A stretch of 64,000 nt of DNA, taken from contig NC_045134.1 of the NCBI RefSeq assembly GCF_007655135.1, positions 13,660,982-13,724,981 on the forward strand. The letters are read 5' to 3'. Below, piece by piece: positions 1 to 10,900 of the stretch (its first letter is position 1; the number at the start of each line of letters is the position of its first letter). Position numbers and translations under genes: made by a program. The stretch is from Punica granatum (taxonomy: Eukaryota > Streptophyta > Magnoliopsida > Myrtales > Lythraceae). The notes under the pieces were generated by a model. It was not told where the DNA came from, ran no database searches, and saw only the letters and a program-made list of their open reading frames with translations.

Positions 1-610
1 CTCGTAGGCGATCTCGGTTGGGAAGGGATAGTCACCAGCGACCTTGGTTGCAAGGGGTGTGTGCCGGCAGGGTCCCCTCTTCGGGTATCTTTTGAAAATT
101 GTGTTTTATTTAAATAAAATTTCGTGCCAGCTTTTTGGAAGGAAAGGTAATGGCACATGACTAAAGGGGACTAACCAGAAAAACTTGAGAACATGATTCA
201 ACACAAAAAATGAAGGAAATATAGAAGTGGTAAAGGTTGAGAATTGAATTCAACTTTTTCCCTAATCCTACGCAAAAGCATCATAAAATAAAAATATAAG
301 GTTGGACATAATTTTCCTTAGAAAAGGTTTCGGTACTATTATCACAGATTTTGTTCAACTGAGATATTCTTAGAGAAAAAAAAATTTATTACCTTGAAAA
401 AGGAATTGCAACGGTGAGAAGGGAAATATGAAAATGGCTATGCAAAGACCACGAGCGATGCGCCAATTCTGGCAAGAGACGGGGAAGGAAATGGAGATTG
501 AAAACAAAGTAGGAAAGGAAAATTGATACTTTACTCATTTGAGGCCTTTTTTGTCCAAGCACTTATTATGGATTGGATTGCGCGTTGAGGATGTGGAAAT
601 AGCTTTATAT

Positions 611-653
<43 letters not shown>

Positions 654-850
654 CATCACCTTATAAATTTATACTACATATAAAAGTAAAGTACAAGGTA
701 TTTTTTTAATTTTCATTATTTAAAAAATACTCATGTACTATCATGACTTTTCGTTATACTCTTTCAAGGTCTTTACTTGTGGTCACATACTTTCAAAATG
801 CTTATATTTAGTTTTTTTTTCTCTTTATCATTGAATTTTTATATTTTTTC
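1..850. other. AT-rich flank, no gene seen
   Basis: No coding region is recognisable here. The first 90 bases are more GC-rich than the rest and may be the end of an older repeat, but no family was recognised. A TA/CATA microsatellite sits at about 606-649. Confidence 0.5.
606..649. repeat. (TA)n/(CATA)n microsatellite
   Basis: A run of TACA units passes into about 12 TA dinucleotides. It is a simple sequence repeat with no other signal around it. Confidence 0.9.
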
Positions 851-1377
851 TGACGCAACGCGGATCACGATTTCTCGAACCTAAATCTGAATTTAAACTC
901 GAAGGGAATAGAACATGGCTAAACCCTAACGATATGCTAAAAAGAAATAGTTATGGCAAACTCAAAGTATCATTCATCAATAAGTGTTTCTGAGATATAT
1001 GGTTCTTTTTTGTGGTACATTGAGATGGACTATATATAAGCTTAAGAAAACTAAGAAACTAAAATAGGAAATTAGAATCTAGGCCCTTACTATGTAACTT
1101 CCTAAAACAAAACAAGTAATTATTTCAAAATTAGAAACTTTAGACTCTTGACTCGAACTAAAATTGCAAGTAATATATAATTCTAAATATATTTCTATCT
1201 AAATTAAATATACTACCTAATTAAGATAATAATATTCCCAATCTATGGATCAATACATCTCATCTTCCCCTTCCATATCACGAGAATATTTCCTTGATAT
1301 ATCCAAGATATGCTTCTTTGGGTTTGGGCTTGTTGATATAGATATGGACTGAAAATCCTCCGCGTCATTCTCCCCCA
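851..1377 (-). repeat. 3' LTR of gag-only element
   Basis: Direct repeat of 2748-3273. On the minus strand it follows a G/A-rich tract that could serve as polypurine tract. Both copies carry the shared AAACCCTAACG segment and similar TATATA-containing stretches. Confidence 0.85.
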
Positions 1378-1446
1378 CTTGTGAAAGGCTCATCCTTGAG
1401 CTTTCAATGTGCTTCGAGTATTGTAGTCACCATGAAGTTGAATCGC

Positions 1447-1737
1447 TCATATGGATGGATCTTCATTCACCAAAGCTTCAAATTCCATATATTGAAATGT
1501 TAATGCCGATGACACATTTGAGAACTTCTCTTCAAAATATAAATTCTTCACAATCAACATAGGCAACTCTTGTGATTTTAGAGTTAACTCGTTCTTCACC
1601 TCGATATCATCTTCCTTTTTAGGACTCTCAACAATCTTGGAAACTTCCTTAATCTTCTCCTCCTTGTAGTCGATTGGCGTTGGTCTCTCGTCTTCCTTTT
1701 CGTTTCCATGGTTACTGTTCAGAATTTTCTCTTCCAT
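1447..1737 (-). pseudogene. C-terminal acidic tail in the gag frame
   Basis: This is 96 aa in the same frame as the gag domain upstream, separated from it by stop codons. It is rich in Lys and Glu and ends with LPMLIVKNLYFEEKF-type sequence followed by a hydrophobic stretch. No catalytic motif of a polymerase, protease or integrase is present. It ends about 70 bp before the 3' LTR, so no pol region can be hidden here. Confidence 0.5.
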
Positions 1738-1818
1738 CGTTGGATGAATATTCGCCTTATCACTAAAATTTACCTTAGCCCTTTCATGATGATGTTTGGC
1801 AAAATTAGCAAAATTTTC

Positions 1819-2712
1819 TCAAGTTTCTATTCTAATTTGTTCCTTGAATTGCAATTCGGCCTTAAAAGCTAAGCTGCAAGCTTCAGATAAAGTCGAAATC
1901 ACCTTATTCCCCGTTCTTTCTTGTATGTCAGGATTTAGGCATTCTAGATAGCGCCTGATTTTGATATCTTCACTTTCCACTAGTAGAACGCATTCAGCCA
2001 AGTGAAGGAATTTCATGGTATACTCTTCAACCGTCCTAATTCCTTGAGAACTTTGCCGGTACAATTGAAATAAGTACTCTTCATACTCCAAGGAAAGAAA
2101 TCTTGCCTCTAGAAATCTCTTCATACGCCTCCATGTAAAAACTGGATCTTTACCATCTCGACCGCGATCATGTTGCAATCTTTCCCACCAAGTAGAAGCT
2201 TTACCTTTTAAGCGATAAACCACCCGATCTACTCGGCTTCCGTTATCAGGGATATCATAGTAATAAAAAAAACAATCCACATTGGAAATCCACTCTAGAA
2301 AATCCTCGTCACTTACTCTTCCATCAAAAATAGGAATTCTTCTGGGATGATTATCTCCATGATCCCATTCAAATCTTCCGCTGTCGTAATAATTCACAAC
2401 TTGATCGTATCCTCCATGTTGATATAGTCCAGCATCGACTTGGAGTGTACGATTGGTCGAAATGTGTCAAACCACAGGCTCCTCACGAGGAACAACTCGA
2501 TATGCCCGACGTCCGTCTTCAGCGTTTTGACCAGCACGCAAGCCTAGAGCACCAAGCATGACACGCAGCTCCTCAAACCTCTGGTCTAGCCTCCGCTCCA
2601 ACCTTTGTTCGAGTGTTTGTTCCATCCTTTCAATCCTCTGCTCTCGTGCTTGAATCGCTTCCACCTCTTGCTCTTCGGCATTAGGGTGGTCGTGAATCGC
2701 CTTGTCCGCCAT
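1819..2712 (-). pseudogene. gag: Ty3-type gag polyprotein, interrupted by stop codons
   Basis: One minus-strand frame runs from the ATG at 2712 with a single TGA at 2469-2467 before the TGA at 1821-1819. The same frame continues to 1447 as a Lys/Glu-rich tail. The N-terminal part (about 80 aa) is a charged coiled coil rich in EQRxERR repeats. After a linker comes a plant retrotransposon gag domain. Recognisable features are the FDG...FLEWI start, the WWERL and FLEARF helix motifs, and the QSSQGIRTVEEYT segment. No CCHC zinc knuckle is visible. The protein would build virus-like particles if intact. It may be only one mutation away from a complete N-terminal reading frame, or the TGA may be genuine decay. 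Confidence 0.75.
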
Positions 2713-2735
2713 GATCAGATTTAGGCAACTCTTAT

Positions 2736-2745
2736 TCTGATACCA
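2736..2745 (-). promoter_or_regulatory. Primer binding site (tRNA-iMet type)
   Basis: Minus-strand TGGTATCAGA lies two bases inside the 5' LTR. It matches the 3' end complement of plant initiator tRNA-Met, the usual primer of plant Ty3 and Ty1 elements. Confidence 0.8.
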
Positions 2746-2747
2746 AC

Positions 2748-3273
2748 TAACGCAGCGCGGATCACGGTTTCTCGCACCTAAATCTGAATTTAGACTCGAA
2801 GGGAATAGAACACGGCTAAACCCTAACGATATGCTGAAAAGAAAGAGTTATGGCAAACTCAAAGTATCATTCATCAATAGGTGTTTCTGAGGTATGTGGT
2901 TTTTTTTGTGGTACATTGAGATGGATTATATATAGGCCTAAGAAAACTAAGAAACTAAAATAGGAAATTAGAATCTAGACCCTTACTATGTAACTTCCTA
3001 AAACAAAACAAGTAATTATTCCAAAATTGGAAACTTTAGACTCTTGACTCGAACTAAAATTACAAATAATATATAATTCTAAATATATTTCTATCTAAAT
3101 TAAATATACTACCTAATTAAGATAATAATATTCCCAATTTATGGATCAAGACATCTTATCTTCCCCTTCCATATTACGAGAATATTTCCTTGATATATCC
3201 AAGATATGCTTCTTTGAGCTTGGGCTTGTTGATATAGATATGAGTTGAAAATCCTCCGCGTCATTTTCCCTCA
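2748..3273 (-). repeat. 5' LTR of gag-only element
   Basis: Near-identical to 851-1377. On the minus strand it lies immediately upstream of the tRNA-Met-type primer site, which sets its role as the 5' LTR. A TATATATAG stretch near 2930 could contribute to promoter function. Confidence 0.85.
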
Positions 3274-6039
3274 CATCCATCTTAACGGAGTTAGCCTTTG
3301 TCGCAAGTATATTTGTTCTATTTTTTCATATTGATTTATAATTTTAAAATTTCGTTGTATCACATGTTCATTACCTAATGATTTCTTAAAGTTTTTGTCT
3401 CATGCACCCTTTCACGCTCTCAGTTGTAAAAATAAAAGAATGAGGTGTTTCTCCAATTTTTTCCCATTTTTCCCATACTTAAATAAAAATATTACAAAAT
3501 TTTCCATTTACATGATTAACAAAACTAAGTTAATTCTTGAAATCATCGTACTTTTTGGTAAATATACGTCATTCAAACAATATAAGCGAAACAAGTTTTC
3601 AAACAACATTTCAAGAGATCCTTGCATCTCTTAGAGCTAAACGAAATTCACACATCATGTAATTTTTTATTTTTATTACAAAATTATGTCTTCTTTAGTA
3701 TAACAACAACTATAAAGATTTGACCAAAAAAATAAAGAGAAAGTTATAATTTAATAGAAAGATAAATTCAATAGTTAAATTAGTATAGATAAATTTAATT
3801 ATCAAATATTATTTCATATTTGATAAAATATGATTTTATGGTGAAATGATATGATTTCTAAATGGATGTAACTATTCAAAGAGTTGCATTGTTTCTGCTA
3901 TACATACCTTCCAGTTTTTAAATAGACATATAAAAAATCATTTGAATACCCCTTTTCAATATGACTTTTCTCTTAGATAGTTCATACAAAGTCTCAAAAG
4001 AGTCTCAACGTTATTGCCTAAAAACATCAATGGTTTTGTTCTTATATTTCAAAAGTATGTCATCTCTTATAAGATACTTTATATGTTTTTAATGGAGAAT
4101 ATTTACATATGATTCTCAAATAACCCTTTATATCTTGTTCTTCATAGATTTTACTCTTCTTTTAAGGATATCATAAATTTTCGTCTATATTTCGAGATAT
4201 TATTTGATTGTCTCTTGTTATTTTTTCCTTAATTCTTCTTCGTGCTTTTGGTCATATTTTCCTAGGAAGTAGGAAATTGAGTGGTGGGGGCCTTTAGTCG
4301 ACAACCACCACTGCTGACGACCTCGCTAGGAGCGGTGATTACCTTCGACAAACCACCACCAGCCGATCCTCTTTCGTTCTTCGATCCCGTAACTTTGCTC
4401 TTTATGCGTGTTTATATAATTATTCTATTTTTTTTTAGAATTTACAAATTTTAGGTTTAACTTCTGAAACATTAAAATATTTAAATTATTGAAAAGGCCT
4501 TATTTAAATATTAAGAAATATTATGTCATGTCTGTTTATATAAAAAATAAACGTTTTGGTCTAAAAGAGAAAATGTTTCAAATATTTTTATTTCTTTGGT
4601 ACTTATTCCAAATGCAAAATTGAAAAGACATTAAAATTATGTGTGATTTACGTACAAAAGAATTTTGGCAATATTTATTCATTACTTTCGAGTTAAATTT
4701 TTTTTAATAAAGAGTTAGAATTATAAGCAATAAGATCCGTGCTCGGACCATGCACGGCTTAGTTATCAAGACTCATACTTGCGTGATCTAACGTAATTTT
4801 TCTCATTGCTATAATAAAATTTTGCAAAAATATAATTATATTCAATACCTTTTTAGCATATATCAAACGGTATAGATTATCAAATGCTTATATGATTTTA
4901 ATATTAAATTATAAAATTAATTAAATAAGGACATGCTGAAGAAAGCATGAGAGATGGGAGAGAGAGAAAATAAGAAAAGTGGAATAGTTGTTAGTTAATG
5001 AAGATGAGAATTGACAAAATTACCCTTTGATTAACTTCCAATAGTTTAGTGTTTTTATCTAGTTATATTATTTAATTAAGAGTATATTTGGAAGAAGGAA
5101 AGTCACATAATTACTTTCGTTCCCCCTTTACAATATATATAGATTAGACGATCTTTTTTTGTTGTTTTGTATTTCTCTCATTTTCCTTTAACAGTGTTTA
5201 CTCATTTTGCTCTTTATTATCATGATTTTAATCCTATTTTCTGCTAATATTTTTTTATATTAATTAATTTATTGCTCATGTTTTAATTGCATATTTTAAC
5301 ATTTATTATATGTGCAATATAACAAGGATATTAAATTACTAATATACTTAAAATGAATATTTATTAAAATCTCTTTTTCGGGTAATCATTAGACTTGAAA
5401 TTTTTTTCCTTCTTTTGTTTTGATTAGTTATTTCAAAATTCTAAAAATATATATATAATAGTCCAAGGGCAATATTAAAATATTATACCTTCACTTCTTA
5501 TAGACCTAAATTTTTTAAGGTAAATCAACTTAATTTTGATAAAAAATTGAATTAATTACTTATAACTTTTGATATTATCAATTATGTTTTATTTATATAA
5601 AAAATGAATTAATAATATTAAGTAATTCAAATTTATTGAGTTGATATTTCAAACCAACCAATAAGATTATTAATGAATTTATATATTTAATTATATATTT
5701 TTCCAATGAAATTTAATTTATATATATATATATTTTATAGCATTTTATAAGTATGTTATGTTACCAGTTAATCGAGAAACTTTTCAAGTACAACGTATGT
5801 GAAGGTTGACTTGTATCTATTTATATATATATATATTAATTGATCATATGCCATGCGAATTGCGCGAGCGCTTGTATTTTTATTTTTTAATTAATAATTC
5901 GTAAATGAACGAGAAATTTATATGTATATTGCAAACTCTACTTCAAAAATTGGGTCAAACTCTCTTAGATCTGACAACCCTTCCGTTGGGAGCTTACTAT
6001 TCCATATGATCTCATTCCGATATATTATTGACGACTTGC

Positions 6040-6078
<39 letters not shown>

Positions 6079-8966
6079 TGCACGGACTCAAATAGTCTGT
6101 CGACCACAAGTTAGGGACTGTCCAAAATGCTAATATCGAATCTCCTTATCGCACCAATGAGAGACGTGTATATATAGATTGTATCAATAATTTTCTTGGA
6201 GATCATGAGACAACACTTGTCAATTGCCATCACTTATGATACTGTCTCATTCTGCGGTATGCACACTATTCTACTAGATAAAGGGATACACAATATTCAG
6301 CTCTGACATTATTAGAACCAGACCAGATGTTGAATTGGAAGAGACATGGGATTCATTGGTTTATGAGTCTAAGAAGAGGTTGGATGAGTCGGAACGCGTA
6401 TATAATTGAAATAAAATAAACATTTTTTACATCATTAATAAAAGCTATGATAAATATAACAAAGATATAACAATTTCTATATTCCCCTATACCAATGTCC
6501 ACAAGTAGCCGATCCGGGTCCGACCATTTGAAACCGACTATTCCTATCAGGTTTTGATGATAATGCTCAGATATGTATTCACTGTTTAATTTATCGAGAA
6601 AATTTTCTTATATTTCAAAATAATTTTAATATCTATTTGCGATTTTCAATATAGTAGTTTAAGTGTCGTAAATTTACTATGAAGAATAGAGGTTCCACGT
6701 ATCGTTGTTGAGCTAATATAAATTTCACCACTTAAAAGCCATAACAACGACTAGTAAATATTTTGAAGTGTTAATCATTCACAGTGAATGAGTAGCAACT
6801 AACAAGATTTCTTGTCGGGTGGAATCTAAGGAACTTTTGTAAGGCTAATATTTGCTCATGAGTCGCGCAACATCATAGGTTCTGCAACTATTAAAATGAA
6901 AAGTTAATTTTTCTAGTTTTACCTTTTGTTAGACGGTGCATGAAAAAAGCGATTCTTCTTTCAAGATCCAATATTTAAAGATGCATTGTTCTAAAATATT
7001 CATGGTGTTGTTGACTTACAATTGTAGCACCTATACACGAATATGGAGAAAGATGAATAAATTTCTACATTCTAATATACAATGATCAATAAAACATTAT
7101 AGTTACTTTGCATTCTCTTTCTTTTCGTTGTGTCGTTTGTCGAAGCGCTCAACGGTGGCATACCAAACCTCTTGTTAGTGTGACAAAGGAAATGGTTCTA
7201 TCGAAATGCTCTTGTAATTATGAAAGGCGCTGGTTCAGTTAACCACGTTTTTATTGCGAAATTTTGTAGCGGTGAAGACAGGACAACTGATCGATAAGTT
7301 TAGATCATGTTTGTGGGGGGCCTAACGATCATCCAAGCGGAGCAAGAAAGGATAAACAAGTGATTCACCCATACCAGGGCGCCACTATTCTTTTTGATTC
7401 GTGCTCCATGCGCATAATAAATTTGTGGCTTTTCTTATGCATTCTATCCACGTAGTTGACACCCAAGATGTATACTCGATTTAAAATCTATATATCTTAT
7501 TTGCAAACCGCGATCACGTTTATTCATTTACTATTTTTAGACGTTCTACCATCTCAACATTAATAGTATGGGTTGCATTGAGTATTTCTGTCCTGAAACT
7601 TCTATCAGCCCATGATGCAATGGTCTTAAGTAGAAGTATGATACCTCTAGTTGCCAACAAATAAGAAGTTAACACATAACCGCTCCACCTACAATTTAAG
7701 AGTGAAGGTATTGGAAAATAATCCAATTTAAAAGAGAGTGTAGCACAGTGATGCACTTTCTCGTCTGGTAATAATGATGTTCCAGGTTTGATATTTAAGT
7801 GGAACTACCGGTACTCCTTTATTAGATAATTAAGATTTATATTTTATTGTAATATATTCACGGACCTCCTTTATAACTGAAAAAGCTAATCCAATTTTTC
7901 TTATTCCAATCTTTCCCTCCTTTTCCCTTCATTAAAGTCTTTCTATACAAAGGGGAAAAAAAAAGTTTCTAGACAAAGAAAACCTTTGATCTTAAATGGA
8001 AAATACCATACTCTTAAGTCGCGTTTGATTTGGTACTCCGGAATGAAATGGAATAGAAACGAATTACTTCTATGAAATAAAATATAATAATATTGACACA
8101 AAAAGTGATGATTTTTTTGTTGGACTTCAAAATATAAAATATAACTAAAAAATATTCAACTTACTTTTCAGGATGCCAATATATATTTGTTGATATATGA
8201 CATTGAAATAAAATATATGTTGCTTGTACACACCTGCTCAAAATGGTGAAATGAACATTACCAAATTATTTTGAGGGAGTGCTCATTTCAATAAGTAGAA
8301 GAAAAAATGTTAACATAATGAAATGCCCATTTGAGTGACACTAAATGAAAGAGCGAAGTCGAAAGAAGAGATGGAGAGTAAGGGGATTTGGTGCAGTGAC
8401 AATGTATAAAATTATGAAATTTTGGGTTCAATTCTTATTAGTGTAACTTTCATACCCCTTTATTTAACTTTGATATTTCTATTATTATACTAGGCGATAT
8501 GCTCCCTTATAATAAAAAAAAATTAAAAAGAAAATCCAAGACTCGAAGATACCAGACCCAGCCCAAATCGAAAATAAAAAAACCATTTTAGAAATTTGGG
8601 TGATTTTCCTTCCCTTATTCGGTCCTCTGTTCGGTTTCGAGTTCAAGAAAGAAACCCGACAGGAAATGACCCTACCAAGCTACGTATATTATTAATTATT
8701 TATATGAAATAAAATAAATAAAGCCCTACTTCAACCCCTCTATCCCATCTCTTGGCCAATTTCTTCCACTCTCTCCACTTTGAATAATTTTGATTGTCTA
8801 ATATTTTGAAACTTGGGAGTCGAGATGGACTATTGGTTTTATGTTGAATGATTGACGTTACATATTAGATGAAAAATATATATATTTTTTAGTTTTTTGA
8901 AAAGTCGAGTTAACCAGGGATCCCTACCTGAAAGCCCAATCTTATAATGGGCGATTTTTATGTATC
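3274..8966. other. AT-rich intergenic region with repeats, no gene seen
   Basis: This 5.7 kb stretch has no open frame with recognisable protein features. TA microsatellites lie at about 5718-5737, 5822-5837 and 6042-6074. A GC-richer island at 4260-4390 and non-AT-rich stretches at 6080-6350 and 7140-7340 could be old repeat remnants, but I could not name a family. Around 8391-8515 is a possible tRNA-derived SINE remnant, with a GGGTTCAATTC box-B-like motif. The sequence at 8016 (TTAAGTCGCGTTTGATTTGG) resembles one end of a Harbinger-type MITE with no recognisable partner. Confidence 0.45.
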
Positions 8967-9453
8967 TGTTAGGACCACGAAATTCGGATCCAAATCACGA
9001 GTAACTCACGTGTGTTTTGTCGATGAAGAGACTTGATCCACAACCCACGTTTAGTCTCAAACACCTGCATAAAAAGGAGATTGGGGCTGGTGCTCGGTTT
9101 CTCTCTTCGAAGCTCAAGTCAATGTGAGCCGTGAATTTAGGAAAAATAGTCAATTATTGATCAACCCTAAAAACATGTGAAGTGCATATATTTATAGAAT
9201 GTTTAGAGATAAATTACGTTACCCCACGACGAGATATTAGATATATTTTCGTATCTCATACCTCAATATATTAGGAAGCGTATCCTGTAGTTATGAGAAA
9301 TTTCCTATTATAACTCATACTGACATACCCTCGCAAGTAGGCATCGCGAGAGGGTCTCGCTGAGAGGGCTGGACATGTCTCGTGAATGACTAGATTGGGC
9401 CTCGCTTGGGTCGTTGGGCCTTTCGGGTCGGAGCTCGAAATCCTATCCCAACA
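8967..9453 (+). mobile_element. Solo LTR (487 bp)
   Basis: The element begins TGTTAGGACC and ends TATCCCAACA, giving TGTT...AACA inverted termini typical of LTRs. It is flanked by GTATC on the left and ATATC on the right, a 4-of-5 match consistent with an aged 5-bp target duplication. A TATTTATAGA stretch near 9190 could be its promoter core. No second LTR or internal region is seen nearby, so it is probably left over after LTR-LTR recombination. Orientation is assumed, not proven. Confidence 0.65.
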
Positions 9454-10900
9454 ATATCTTATTTGTTTTTGTGCAGATTTTACACATTGACCCAAAAAAT
9501 TCAAGGACTAACTTATTGGTAAAAACCCGATATGACCCAACTGTTTACACCGCTAACAGCGGCTACTACATATACGAGGTCTCGCTCGCGTCTCAACTCG
9601 GAGAAAGAGGCCACAATCCTTGTGGTTATTGCTCAAATTGGTGAGTCTTCTGCGTTGCTCAAATTTTGGCCTGAGATAGGGTGAGACGGAGGGCGATGAC
9701 TCTAAGATGGAGATGTAGGGATTAGTTTTCCATTTCGTCTGTCCTTTGTTTTTTTTTTTTTTTGGGTCATGAAATATGTGGGCTGTGGGCTTAGGGGTTG
9801 GGGCTAATAAGCTGGGCTGCTATGTTGTAGATTTTCGATTTTCGATTCGGTTCGATTTCCAGAAAATGAAAATTGAATTTGAACAAAAAATTTAGCATTT
9901 CGATCGGTTCGTTTGAACTGAAAATTTTTCATGGAAGAAATCGAATCAAGCCGCTTATTTGGTTCGGATTTTCGGTTCTGATAGAACAATGGTCCATTTC
10001 ATTAAGCTTTCTTTAAGCCATTAAGTGTGATCACTGTACAGTATAGGTAGAGTCTCTAATAGCTTCGCATCATGTGTTTTTCGAACTTGCGACCTCTCTA
10101 AATATACACCCGAGAAAGTATTAAAAGGCCTTTGCGTTAACCCTTCAAAGTAATTACTACTACTACTACGAATTCTAATCGACTAGTTCAAACAAAAATG
10201 GAAGATTACAATTGACTGTATAGTATAATTCTTTCATAATTTGAAATATGTATAAATTATTTTAACCCAATGAAGATAAATTTGAAGAATAAGTTGCACT
10301 ATACTCGGGCATCTACGTAATATTATCTAACTAGTTATGTAATCCGCACAACATTTATTTATATTGTTGATATTAATAATAACAAAATATTATAAATAAA
10401 TAGAAAAACATTGAGAGCAGTTACATTAATTTGTATTTTTAAATAATTTGTAAAAGTCTCTTTGAGAACATATAATAAAATTTTAAATATATTATGAAAA
10501 TTTGAAAAAAAATTGAATAAATGTCTAAATTTATTTAATGGGGAGAATCAAAGAGACACGCACCCCAAACTGATGTGCACGAACGGAAGAATTTCGTGAG
10601 TCCCATATGCTTACGTAAAAAGCCTTCATTGCACGAATAAAAAATTTTCGTGAAAGTAGACTAATTTTGATATAGATACATATATAGATAGATAGATAGA
10701 CTTTGTAAATTTTTTAATATCAATGATATAATAATTAATTAAATTAGTGAGTCCAGTCCAGTCCGGTCCAGCCTTCAATCATTTCTTAACCCTCTGCCGT
10801 GCGGCCGAGACGAGAGCGTACAGCTTACTGCTTGCGCGTCACTCGAAATCGCTGGAGGACAGGAGGCGAAGCTGAGCTCAGCTGCTTGCTGCAGACGATA
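9454..10900. other. Upstream region of the histone-chaperone gene
   Basis: No gene is seen. It contains a poly-T run near 9748 and a self-complementary stretch built on TCGGTTCGATTTC-like words (about 9835-9980), probably a small MITE remnant. A possible SINE fragment with a box-B-like segment lies at 10046-10140 (minus strand), and a GATA repeat near 10688. The last 130 bp before the ATG at 10901 turn GC-rich and probably hold the 5' UTR. No clear TATA box was found. Confidence 0.4.

Larger units (their letters stand above)
851..3273 (-). mobile_element. Gag-only (non-autonomous) LTR retrotransposon
   Basis: Two direct repeats of about 527 bp (851-1377 and 2748-3273) bracket 1.37 kb of internal DNA. 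Read on the minus strand, each LTR starts TGRGGGA and ends near GCGTYA. An initiator-tRNA-Met type primer binding site follows the 5' LTR (2736-2745), and a purine-rich tract precedes the 3' LTR near 1378. The internal part encodes only a Ty3-type gag-like protein. No protease, reverse transcriptase, RNase H or integrase is present, so movement would need enzymes from another element. The LTRs agree at roughly 93-95% by eye. I see no matching 5-bp target duplication (TTTTC on the left, CATCC on the right). Confidence 0.85.

Noticed and set aside
4735..5150. Helitron-like element
   Set aside because: Some words (ACGTGC-like, CTAG, TATATATAGATTAG) resemble plant repeat ends, but I could not find a hairpin and CTRR end at a definite border.
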